In this document: positions 34,234 to 42,607 of the stretch, piece after piece
Layout of the letters: every line of letters starts with the position of its first letter
How positions within the stretch are numbered: the first letter of the stretch is position 1
Source: JADJPO01 sp963724535
GTDB lineage: Bacteria > Actinomycetota > Actinomycetes > Actinomycetales > Kineosporiaceae
Direction: 5' to 3'
Assembly (NCBI GenBank): GCA_963724535.1
Contig: CAVRVD010000011.1
Location: forward strand, 416,876-480,875
Length of the DNA: 64,000 bases
Program-made: the position numbers and the translations under genes
The notes under the pieces: model-generated
The model's input: the letters and a program-made list of their open reading frames with translations, nothing else
What the model was told of the DNA's origin: nothing
Database searches by the model: none

Positions 34234-34265
34234 GTACGTCCTGGCCCAGTCGGGCTCGAGGTGAC

Positions 34266-35048
34266 ATGAACGGACTGCAGCTCGCCGTCGCCGAGAGCAC
34301 CCTGACCGCCTACCTGTTGGCGCTGGCCCGCACGGCCGCGTTCGTCCTGGTCAGCCCGCCGTTCAACGCCAAGAACATCGCGGCGCGGGCGCGCGCCGGA
34401 CTGGCCGTGGCCCTCGCTCTGCCGCTGTCGGCGGTCGCCCAGGAGCGGGGCCCCCGGCTGGGGTCGCCGGGCATGTTCGTCGCCGCCGTCAGCGAGGTGC
34501 TGATCGGGGTGACCCTGGGCTTCCTCGTGCTCATCGCCGTGGCCACGATCCAGGCCGTGGGCGAGCTGCTGGACCTGGTCGGCGGGTTCACCCTGACCGC
34601 GTCGCTGGACCCGTTGCTGCTGGTGCAGACCTCGGTGATGGGTCGGCTGCACCAGCTGACCGCCATGGTCGTGCTGTTCGCCACCGGTGGGCACCTGATG
34701 GTGTTGCACGGCCTGTCCCGGAGCATGACGCTGGGCGCGGGCTCGCTGCTGGACGCCGAACAGGTCGCCAGGGCGGTGGTGGAGGACGTCGCCCAGCTGT
34801 TCCTGTCCGCGGTCCAGATCGCCGCGCCGGTGATTGCTGCGATGCTCGTCGCCGACGTCGCCCTCGGCCTGCTGACCCGGGCCGCACCGGCGATCAACCC
34901 CTTTGCGTTGAGCTTCCCCCTGAAGATCATCTTCACCCTGTTGCTCGCCGGGCTGGTCCTGACCCGGCTGCCGCAGGCGCTCGGCAGCGCGGTGGAGCAG
35001 GCGGTGCTGACCATGCTGGACCTGGTGCGTGCCGCCGGCGGGGGGTGA
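34266..35048 (+). CDS. fliR: Flagellar export gate protein FliR
   Basis: A 260-residue membrane protein with about six helices. Typical FliR motifs are LARTAAFVLVSPPFNAKNIA, ARARAGLAVALALPLSAVAQ, EVLIGVTLGFLVLIAVATIQ, and AAPAINPFALSFPLKIIFTL. ATG at 34266 is chosen at the conserved N-terminus. It lies 33 bases after the inserted secreted-protein gene and three bases before flhB. Confidence 0.94.
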   Translation: MNGLQLAVAESTLTAYLLALARTAAFVLVSPPFNAKNIAARARAGLAVALALPLSAVAQERGPRLGSPGMFVAAVSEVLIGVTLGFLVLIAVATIQAVGELLDLVGGFTLTASLDPLLLVQTSVMGRLHQLTAMVVLFATGGHLMVLHGLSRSMTLGAGSLLDAEQVARAVVEDVAQLFLSAVQIAAPVIAAMLVADVALGLLTRAAPAINPFALSFPLKIIFTLLLAGLVLTRLPQALGSAVEQAVLTMLDLVRAAGGG

Positions 35049-35051
35049 GTC

Positions 35052-36215
35052 GTGGCCGACGATGCCGGCAAGACCGAGAAACCCACCCCGAAGCGCCTGC
35101 GGGAGTCGCGCAAGGAGGGGAACTTCCCGCGCACCCAGGACGCCTCGACCTGGGTCTCGATCGCCGCCGCCACGGCGTTGTTGCCACAGACCGTGCGGAG
35201 TCTGGACGACCACTTCCGCGAGCTGATCGCGTTCCTGCCGGAGGTGGCCGCCGACCCGCGGCCGGAACGGGCGCTGGCGGTGCTTGCCGAGGTGCCGATG
35301 ACCGTGGTGGTGGTGGTGGGGCCGTTCGCCTTCGCCGGTGCGCTGGGCGCGGTGGTGGGCGCGGCGTCCCAAGGGGTACACCCCACCACCAAGGGCTTCA
35401 AGCCGAAGTTCAAGAAGATGAACCCCGGGCCGGGGCTCAAGCGGATGTTCGGACCGAAGGCGGCCTGGGAGGCACTCAAGGCGCTGCTCAAAGTGATCGT
35501 GATCGCTGCGGCGGTCTGGGCGGTCGCCCGGAACATGATTCCGGACCTGGTCGGTGCGGGCATCATGCCGCTGCTGGTGACCCTGGATCGCACCCAGACC
35601 GGGCTGCTGCTGCTGATCTGGACGGCGATCGCCGCCGGTCTGGTGCTGGCGGTCGCCGACTACGCCTACCAGCGGCACACGGTGATGAAGAAGCTGAAGA
35701 TGACCCCGCGCGAGGTCAAGGACGAGGCCAAGCAGGCCGAGGGCGACCCGTTGATCAAGGGCGCGATCCGGTCCAAGCAGATGCAGATGAGCCGCAACCG
35801 GATGCTCAGCGAAGTGGGCGAGGCGGACGTGGTGCTGGTCAACCCGACCCAACTGGCGGTGGCCCTCAAGTACGAAGCGACCAAGGGGGCGCCGCGGGTG
35901 GTGGCGATGGGCAGCGGGGCGCTGGCGGCGAAGATCCGGGAGCGGGCCCGTGCGCACCGGGTGCCGGTGGTCGAGGACAAGCCGTTGGCGCGGTTGCTGT
36001 TCCGGGTCTGCGACCTGGGCGACGAGATCCCGGCCGAGCTCTACGAGGCGGTGGCGCGGATCCTGGCATTCGTCATGGCAGCCGGCAAGCCGTCCCGCAA
36101 GGCAGGCGCGCGGCGTCCGACCTACACCACGAAGCTGCCTGAGCTGCCGGCCAAGTCGGTGTTGCGGGCCCGGCGCTCGCGCGAGGACCGCGCGGCCAAG
36201 TCGGCGTCACGGTAG
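35052..36215 (+). CDS. flhB: Flagellar export switch protein FlhB
   Basis: A 387-residue export-switch protein: N-terminal DAGKTEKPTPKRLRESRKEG, four helices (about residues 35-210) and a cytoplasmic domain. The autocleavage loop reads NPTQ at residues 264-267 (VVLVNPTQLAVALKYE) instead of the canonical NPTH. Downstream PRVVAMGSGALAAKIRERAR and PVVEDKPLARLLFRVCDLGD are conserved. The C-terminal ~35 residues are basic. FlhB changes export specificity from hook to filament when FliK signals. Start GTG is three bases after fliR. Confidence 0.95.
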   Translation: MADDAGKTEKPTPKRLRESRKEGNFPRTQDASTWVSIAAATALLPQTVRSLDDHFRELIAFLPEVAADPRPERALAVLAEVPMTVVVVVGPFAFAGALGAVVGAASQGVHPTTKGFKPKFKKMNPGPGLKRMFGPKAAWEALKALLKVIVIAAAVWAVARNMIPDLVGAGIMPLLVTLDRTQTGLLLLIWTAIAAGLVLAVADYAYQRHTVMKKLKMTPREVKDEAKQAEGDPLIKGAIRSKQMQMSRNRMLSEVGEADVVLVNPTQLAVALKYEATKGAPRVVAMGSGALAAKIRERARAHRVPVVEDKPLARLLFRVCDLGDEIPAELYEAVARILAFVMAAGKPSRKAGARRPTYTTKLPELPAKSVLRARRSREDRAAKSASR

Positions 36216-36242
36216 CCGTCGGCTGGCCCGGGAATGAGCTGA

Positions 36243-36809
36243 TCACCGGCACACTTCATGGGGTGAGCGGCGCACTCGGACTCCACCCGAATGCTTCGCT
36301 GGCGGCCCCGGCCGTCGTCCGCCCATGACGACGACAAGTGTCGCCCAGGTGGCCAGCACGGCACCGCCGATCGGCAGGTAGTCGCCGTTCTGCAGCCAGA
36401 CCACCGGGCGGCCGACCATCGGCACTACCAGCCGCAGCTGGCCCTTGACCTGTTCGGGTGCAACCGGTCTGGTGTCCGCGGTGGCGTTCGCGTCCCCCTT
36501 GGTGATGACCCCACCGTCGGCGTCGTAGCCAACCACCCGGTGCAGGTAGTAGCCGCTGGCCATATCCTCGTCACGCACCAGGACCACCCGGCCCCTGGGC
36601 AGCGTCGCCGACCCGACCACCGCCGGACCGATCACCGAGACATCACCCGGCTGGACCACCGGCATCATCGAGCCGGTGAGCACCACCCGGGGTTGCCAGC
36701 CGATCAGCTGCGGGGCGTGCGACCAGAACAGCAGGCTCACCACCAGGGTCAGGTAGACCACGGCGACGAACTGCAGGCCCGCGACGGCGAGCGTTCTCAG
36801 CCGGCCCAT
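36243..36809 (-). CDS. sipW: SipW-type signal peptidase I
   Basis: A 188-residue S26B signal peptidase. An N-terminal membrane helix (about residues 8-30) precedes TGSMMP with catalytic Ser47; YYLHRVVGY gives His90, and KGDANAT follows at 104-110. This Ser-His dyad (no Lys) is the archaeal/ER/SipW type used for TasA-like substrates. A C-terminal helix follows. AAGGAGG precedes the ATG. It lies on the minus strand, downstream of the TasA-like gene, forming a two-gene unit opposed to the flanking flagellar genes. Confidence 0.9.
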   Translation of the reverse strand: MGRLRTLAVAGLQFVAVVYLTLVVSLLFWSHAPQLIGWQPRVVLTGSMMPVVQPGDVSVIGPAVVGSATLPRGRVVLVRDEDMASGYYLHRVVGYDADGGVITKGDANATADTRPVAPEQVKGQLRLVVPMVGRPVVWLQNGDYLPIGGAVLATWATLVVVMGGRRPGPPAKHSGGVRVRRSPHEVCR

Positions 36810-36883
36810 GGCACACCTCCTTCCCCCGCCCTGTCGGCGTGCGCCCTCTCGTCATGAGCGGAGTGGACCAGGACCGGCGCAGG

Positions 36884-37501
36884 TCAGGAGCGCGCCTCCC
36901 AGGAGAAGGTGACCACCGCGGACTGGCCCTGCACTGCGTTTGGCGCCGAGGTGCTGACGGTGTAGGCGAAGCGGTAGACCCGGTACTGCCCCGATCCGGT
37001 CGGAGCGAACGTGCCCAGACCGGTCACGTAGTCGGACGCCGCCGCATTCATCCCGCTCAACGTCCCGCTGTACAGCGGGTTTCCGGAGAAGGCGGCGCAT
37101 CCGCCGGCGTAGGACCCGCTGTTGCCGCCCGTCGTGGCCTCCTGGACCACCAGGTTCACATGCGGCGCCAACGCGCCCGTCGCCGGGCTCGCGAAGAGCC
37201 TCACCGGCGCGGTGATCGACCCGGTGTAGGTGACCCTGATGCACCGCTCGCCGGAGTCGCCCGGGTACAACCCGGTCGCCGAGAACAACGCGCTGCCGGT
37301 GTCGTCGTCACCGACCCCGACGGTGCCACTGGCCCAGGAGCTGGCCGGGTTGTTGGTCGAGTCGGTGAACGCCGCCCGGGTCCGATGCATGATCAGCCCG
37401 GCGGCGAGCAGGACAGCGCAGATCACGCCCGCGACCACGGCTCGCGAGCGAAGGCGCCACGGCTGCCACGCGGCCGTGGAGTGCGCTGCCTGGAAGATCA
37501 C
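36884..37501 (-). CDS. TasA/camelysin-like secreted protein (SipW substrate)
   Basis: A 205-residue secreted protein with a membrane segment at about residues 19-40 followed by RTRAAFTDSTNN and a Ser/Gly/Thr-rich beta-sheet body (SGERCIRVTYTGSITAPVRL, ending VQGQSAVVTFSWEARS). The AFTD start of the mature part and the adjacent SipW peptidase are typical for TasA/camelysin-family matrix fibre proteins. Two cysteines may pair. The GTG at 37501 is selected because AAGGAG lies about 12 bases upstream. Likely exported to the cell surface, perhaps as a fibre or sheath component; family identity is inferred from layout. Confidence 0.75.
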   Translation of the reverse strand: MIFQAAHSTAAWQPWRLRSRAVVAGVICAVLLAAGLIMHRTRAAFTDSTNNPASSWASGTVGVGDDDTGSALFSATGLYPGDSGERCIRVTYTGSITAPVRLFASPATGALAPHVNLVVQEATTGGNSGSYAGGCAAFSGNPLYSGTLSGMNAAASDYVTGLGTFAPTGSGQYRVYRFAYTVSTSAPNAVQGQSAVVTFSWEARS

Positions 37502-37699
37502 GCAGGGGGCTCCTTCTGGGTCTGCCGTCCTCCTCGCAGATCGGCAGATCGTCACGCCCGGTTGATACATGCCCCCCAACGGCGCAACGCCGTCACCCGG
37601 TACGGCCCCGGCCCCTCAAGGCCCGGGTCACCTCGTCCGATGTCAGCCCAGAGGCCATGGAGGGCTCCCCAGAGCAGTACCGCACAACGGGAGGTCTGT

Positions 37700-39772
37700 A
37701 TGGCGTCGGGCCGCCTCACCCGCCTCGCGGTGCCCGTCATCGTGGTCATCGTCGTGGTGATGATGGTGGTGCCGCTGCCAGCGGCCCTGCTCGACGTGCT
37801 GATCGCAGCCAACATCGCGATGTCTCTGTTGGTGCTGCTGGTCTCCATGCAGGTGCGGCACCCGCTGGAGTTCGCGGTTTTTCCCACCCTCGTGCTGGTG
37901 CTGACCATCTTTCGGTTGGCGCTCAACGTGTCCTCGACCCGGCTCGTGCTCCGCGACGGCTACGCCGGAAAGGTGATCGACGCCTTCGGCCACATCGTGA
38001 TCGGCGGCTCGCTGATCATCGGCCTGGTGGTCTTCGCGATCCTGGTCATCATCCAGCTCACCGTGGTCACCAACGGGGCCGCGCGGGTCGCCGAGGTCGG
38101 GGCCCGGTTCACCCTCGACGCCATGCCGGGCAAGCAGATGGCGATCGACGCCGACCTGAACTCGGGCCTCATCGACGAGGACGAGGCCCGCCGGCGCCGC
38201 AAGGAGATCGGTGCCGAGGCCGACTTCTACGGCGCCATGGACGGTGGCACCAAGTTCGTCAAGGGTGACGCGATGGCCGCGATCATCATCACCCTGGTGA
38301 ACCTGCTCGGCGGCTTCGCGATCGGGATGCTGCAGCGTGGCCTGTCCCCCGGCGAGTCGATCACGACGTACAGCCTGCTGTCCGTCGGCGACGGTCTGGT
38401 CTCCCAGATCCCGGCACTGCTGATGTCGGTGGCCACCGGCGTCATCGTCACCCGTTCCACCAGCGAGGGGGACGTCGGGGACGACCTGGTCTCCCAGCTC
38501 GGTCGCCACACCGAGGCGCTCCGGATCGGCGGCGGCGCCCTGATCGCTCTGTGCCTGGTGCCCGGCATGCCCCGGATGCCGTTCCTGATCGCAGGCGGCG
38601 TCATGCTGCTCGCCTCGACCCGCAGACCCACCGACGAGGACGGCGCTGCGCGACCGGTCCCGTCCAACGCCCCTGCCCTGCCCGCCGCCCCCGGTATCCC
38701 CCCGGAGGGCGCCGAGCCGAACACCGACCCGATCAGCGACTCGCTCAAGGTCGACCCCCTCGAGCTGCTGCTCGCGCCTGACCTGGTCGACCTGGTCGAC
38801 CCGGCCCGCGGCGGCGACCTGCTGGACCGGGTCCGCGCCCTGCGCCGCAAGACCGCCCTCGACCTCGGCCTGGTCCTCCCCCCGGTCCGCACCCGGGACG
38901 GTGCACAGCTGCCCCCGGGCTCCTACGAGATCCGGGTCGGTGGTGTCGCTGCGGCCACCGGGGAGGCGCCCGCCGGCCACCTGCTCGCGATCGGCGACAC
39001 CCAGGACCACCTGCCCGGACGCCGGACCACCGAACCGGTGTTCGGCCTTCCCGCCGTGTGGATTCCGACCGAGCACCGGGCCACGGCGGAGCTGACCGGC
39101 GCCACTCTCGTCGAACGGGCTGCGGTGGTCACCACGCACCTGGCCGAGATGGTCCGTCGGCACGCCTCGCGGCTGCTGTCCCTGGACGACACCCGCGAGC
39201 TGCTCGAGGTGCTCAAGTCCGAGCGTCCGGCCGCCGTCGAGGAGCTGGTGCCCAACCTGCTGCCGTTGTCCGCCGTACAGCGGGTGCTGCAGGCGCTGCT
39301 GGACGAGCAGGTGTCGATCCGCGACCTGGGCCGGGTGCTTGAAGGCGTCGGGCAGCGGGCCCGGCAGACCACCGACCCTGACGCCCTCCTAGAGGCCGCC
39401 CGCGCGGCCCTCGGCCCGGCGCTGACCGGGCCCTACCTGAACAAGGGTGTGCTGCACGCCGTCACGATGGACGCTGGGCTGGAGACCGAGCTGGCCGAGG
39501 GGCTGCGCGCCGCCGAGCACGGCGTGGTGATCGCGATCGACCCCATGGTCGGCAACCGGCTGGTCGGCGACCTGTCGGCACTGGTGAACGCCGCCGAGAA
39601 CGCCGGGGCGACCCCGGTGCTGCTGGTCGCCGGACCACTGCGGCTGCCGCTGCGCCGGCTGATCAGGGCCAGCATCCCCCAGCTACCGGTCATCGGCTTC
39701 GCCGAGACCGCCGGGGTGGAGACGATCGAGACTGTGGGGCAGGTGAGCCGTGGCCACGAGTTTGCTGCTTGA
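37700..39772 (+). CDS. flhA: Flagellar export gate protein FlhA
   Basis: A 690-residue export-gate protein. Eight helices fill residues 1-~310, with the conserved FHIPEP-type regions VRHPLEFAVFPTLVLVLTIF, RLALNVSSTRLVL, GKQMAIDADLNSGLIDEDEA and ADFYGAMDGGTKFVKGDAMA. The soluble C-domain (about 340-690) has VRALRRKTALDLGLVLPPVR and PVIGFAETAGVETIETVGQV. The ATG at 37700 has GGGAGG 6 bases upstream. The region 37502-37699, between this start and the divergent TasA-like gene, probably holds both promoters. It overlaps the flhF-like gene by 23 bases. Confidence 0.96.
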   Translation: MASGRLTRLAVPVIVVIVVVMMVVPLPAALLDVLIAANIAMSLLVLLVSMQVRHPLEFAVFPTLVLVLTIFRLALNVSSTRLVLRDGYAGKVIDAFGHIVIGGSLIIGLVVFAILVIIQLTVVTNGAARVAEVGARFTLDAMPGKQMAIDADLNSGLIDEDEARRRRKEIGAEADFYGAMDGGTKFVKGDAMAAIIITLVNLLGGFAIGMLQRGLSPGESITTYSLLSVGDGLVSQIPALLMSVATGVIVTRSTSEGDVGDDLVSQLGRHTEALRIGGGALIALCLVPGMPRMPFLIAGGVMLLASTRRPTDEDGAARPVPSNAPALPAAPGIPPEGAEPNTDPISDSLKVDPLELLLAPDLVDLVDPARGGDLLDRVRALRRKTALDLGLVLPPVRTRDGAQLPPGSYEIRVGGVAAATGEAPAGHLLAIGDTQDHLPGRRTTEPVFGLPAVWIPTEHRATAELTGATLVERAAVVTTHLAEMVRRHASRLLSLDDTRELLEVLKSERPAAVEELVPNLLPLSAVQRVLQALLDEQVSIRDLGRVLEGVGQRARQTTDPDALLEAARAALGPALTGPYLNKGVLHAVTMDAGLETELAEGLRAAEHGVVIAIDPMVGNRLVGDLSALVNAAENAGATPVLLVAGPLRLPLRRLIRASIPQLPVIGFAETAGVETIETVGQVSRGHEFAA

Positions 39773-42206
39773 GGGCGACAACCTGGAGGAGCTTCTGATC
39801 CGGGCTCGGAACGAGGGCGGACCGGGGGCCCGCATCGTCCGGGCCGAGAAGGTGCGCCACGGCGGCGTGCTCGGCTTCTTCGCCCGGGAGCGTTTCGAGG
39901 TGGCCGTCGAGATCGCCGACGACGGGTCCGACACCGACCCGAGCGGGACCGAGCACCCCGTCGACGACCTCGCCACGGCCTTGGCGGCCGCCCTGGCAGC
40001 CGGCTCCTCGGCGTCGCAGGCCACACCGGGGGGCCTGGTCGGCGATCTCGAACCGGTTGCCGACCCGGCCGGCCCGGCCGAACAGCTGCTGCGCCGGCGC
40101 CTCGAGCGGTTCCACGAGACCGACCCCACGCCGGACGACAGCTCCGCGGCGTCCGTTCTCGCCGAGGCCGCCATCGAGCCGGACCAGCCCGCCGAGCCGG
40201 AACCGCCGGCCGAGACCCCACGCACCCCTTTCGCACCGTTCGGCCAGGTGTTCGAGGCGGCTCGAACCGCCTTCAGCATCCAGGTGACCGAAGCGGTCGA
40301 GCAGTCCCGGGCCGCGGCCGAGGAATCCGACCACGAGGACGTGGACGACGCACCGCACCTCGAGACGCCGGACGACGTTGCGGCACCGGTCGTCGCAGTC
40401 GACGCCGAGGGCGAGGCCGCTCCCACCACCGAGGCCGAGGCCGACCCCGAGGCCGACCCCGAGGCCGAGGCCGACGCCGAGGCCGAGGCCGACTCCCGAG
40501 CCACCGAGGCCGCTCCCGACCACCGAGGCCGACCCCGAGGCCGAGGCCGACCCCGAGGCCGAGTCGGACGTGGCGTCCGTCGAAGGGATGCCAGCCCACG
40601 CCAGTCCCAGGGCGGACACCCCGACCGGCGGAGCCGACCGTGGACCAGGCCGGTGCCGAGCCCAGCGCGATCGAGGAGGAGCCCCGCCCGCTGCTCAGCC
40701 CGGTGCTGGCTGCCGAGCGCAACGCCGCGCGCAGTGTCGCCGGCCAGCCCCTGGCCGAGCCCGCCGAGATCCTGTTCAGGGTGCCGGTGCCCCGCACTGG
40801 GCCTGCGCCGGAGGGGACCGTCGACCCGAACCGCGAACGCGAGCTGACCGAAGCGGCCCAGATGGCGGCCTACGCGGCGGTCTACGCCACCGTCCACGAG
40901 GACGGCGCGACCCGGACGGACACCCGCACCGAGGCCTATCGGGCGCCGTCGCTGCCGCCGTCACCGCCCGCCCCGCCCCCGCCGGCACACCCTGGCCCGG
41001 TTGCGCTGCCCCCGGCCACCGGCCTCGCCTGGGACCGACCGCACCCGCGATCCGCCGAACGGGCGACGGCCGCACCATCAGGTCACTGGCGTTTCGTGCC
41101 GACACAGTCCCACATGGTCACCGGATTTCCCCCCGTCTCGGACGCCAACGACTCCGCGGCCCCCACCGGCCCGCTCGGCGTCCGTCCCGAGTTCACGGCC
41201 CTGCTCGAACAGCTGCGGGCCGAAGCAGGACCGACGGCCGACGACTCCGGTCGGCACGCCGCCGAGCCCGCCTGGGCCGGTGACGAGCCGGCCGGACTGA
41301 TCCTCGAGCCGATCGCCGCCGAGACGGCCTGGTCGGTCGTGGAGCAGTTCACCGACACCGACCCGGCCGTGCACGCCATCGAGGTCGACGCCACCCCGGT
41401 CGGCGTCGACGAGGACCTGCCAGGCTCCCACGCCGACGCCCTCGGCGACGTCGCGGACGACGAGGCCCACGACCAGACACCCGAGCCCGTCCTGTCGTCC
41501 GGGGACGTCGAGCCCTCCCCGTCGATCCCGCTGCCGCGCGGTGGGGCTGCGGTCCAGACCCCGGCGCCCGACCCCAGGCGGCTGGCCGCCGACCGCGCGG
41601 TACTGCGCCGCCTCGGCCTGCCGGCGGCCTGGATCCGGCGGCTGCGCGGCGGTGACCGGTACGCCGACGTCTGGCAGATGCTGGCCTCGCTCGCCGAGGT
41701 CGACATCGACCCGCGGACCCGCGTGGTCGCCGTGGTGGGACCGGCCGAGACGGTGCTGCTCGAGGCGCACCGGGTCGCCGTCGACCTGGCCCCGGACGAC
41801 GCTCCCCGGCCGGTCGTCGTCGTCCCACCGGTGACCGGAACCGAGCGCGCCGCCGCGCTGGTGCAGGCCACCCGGTCGGCTCCCTGCGTCGTGGCCGTGG
41901 TGACCGGGGGCGAAGCCGATGCTGGTGCAGGAGAGCGTGACCGCGGTCGGCGCCGGCGCGGTGATCGTCCAGCTGGACGCCACCAGCACGCTGGAGGAGG
42001 CCCAGACCGGGCTCGACGCGCTCGGCCCGGTGGACGCGATCGCTGTGGAGCGGGTCACCGAGTCGGCGGCACCGATGCAGCTGCTGCAGCTCGGCGTCCC
42101 GATCACCCGGCTCGACGGCATCCCGATCGACCGGATGACCTGGACGGCGCTGCTCTGCGCCCAGCTCGAGGCGGCCAACCCGGCGGACAGCCTCCGGGGT
42201 GAGTGA
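39750..42206 (+). pseudogene. flhF: FlhF-like gene interrupted by three same-direction frame changes
   Basis: The N-terminus (LEELLIRARNEGGPGARIVR, then GGVLGFFARERFEVAVEI) is FlhF-like. The coding potential then moves through all three frames. Frame A runs 39750 to about 40519, frame B to about 40630, frame C (with VDQAGAEPSAIEEEPRPLLS) to about 41915, and frame A resumes at ATG 41919 to 42206. Each change equals one extra base, so together they restore frame. The full product would be about 818 residues. The P-loop position reads VVGPAETVLLEA without GK(T/S), so the SRP-type GTPase domain looks degenerate even if the frame is repaired. Causes could be decay, assembly errors in repeats, or frameshifting. 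FlhF normally sets polar flagellar placement; FlhG is absent from the window. Confidence 0.7.
40416..40560 (+). repeat. gaggccgacccc-type repeats at the first flhF-like frame change
   Basis: Tandem hexamer/12-mer units encode (E/D)-A and E-A-D-P repeats. A larger duplication is visible: ccgctcccaccaccgagg near 40418 recurs as ccgctcccgaccaccgagg near 40511 with one extra G. That single-base difference is the point where the reading frame changes. The repeat probably drove slippage in the cell or in the assembly. Confidence 0.8.
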
Positions 42207-42224
42207 TGCCAAGCTGGTGCTGAC

Positions 42225-42506
42225 GTGAGCCCGCTGCGGATCGGCGCAGCTCTGGCCGCGCTGGTGGCCGGACCGCCGCTGTACACCCTGACCCAGGACG
42301 GCGCCATCGACCCGATGACCGCCCTGGCCCGCGGCGGCATCGTCGCCGCCGGCTGCGTGCTGGGCGCGACCCTGCTGGTGCGGGTCGTCACCGGCTTCGA
42401 GCGTGACCAACACCTGGCCGCCGCCATCCGCCAGCGCGAGGCGGTCGCGGCCGCGCTGCGCGAGCTCGAGTCGGCCCAGGACGACGGCGAGCCGCCGCCT
42501 CGCTGA
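42225..42506 (+). CDS. Small membrane protein after flhF-like gene
   Basis: A 93-residue protein with two hydrophobic segments (LRIGAALAALVAGPPLYTL and ARGGIVAAGCVLGATLLVRV) and a charged C-terminal helix (RDQHLAAAIRQREAVAAALR, then ELESAQ). I do not recognise the family. It starts with GTG 18 bases after the flhF-like stop, in the same direction, and is the last gene of the flagellar block. It may be a flagellar accessory protein, but only position suggests this. Confidence 0.65.
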   Translation: MSPLRIGAALAALVAGPPLYTLTQDGAIDPMTALARGGIVAAGCVLGATLLVRVVTGFERDQHLAAAIRQREAVAAALRELESAQDDGEPPPR

Positions 42507-42607
42507 GCGCATGTCATGCGCTACCCGGCGGTCACTCCTAAGGTGTGCCAGGGCCCTTGGTCCTACCTGGCCCCGGGGCCGGGCGGCGGCGGAGCGTGGA
42601 GGTCGCG

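Noticed and set aside
41919..42206. Independent small gene starting at ATG 41919
   Set aside because: It continues the fold and pattern of the preceding frame as the end of the FlhF-like protein and has no own Shine-Dalgarno; a frame change in one gene explains it better.
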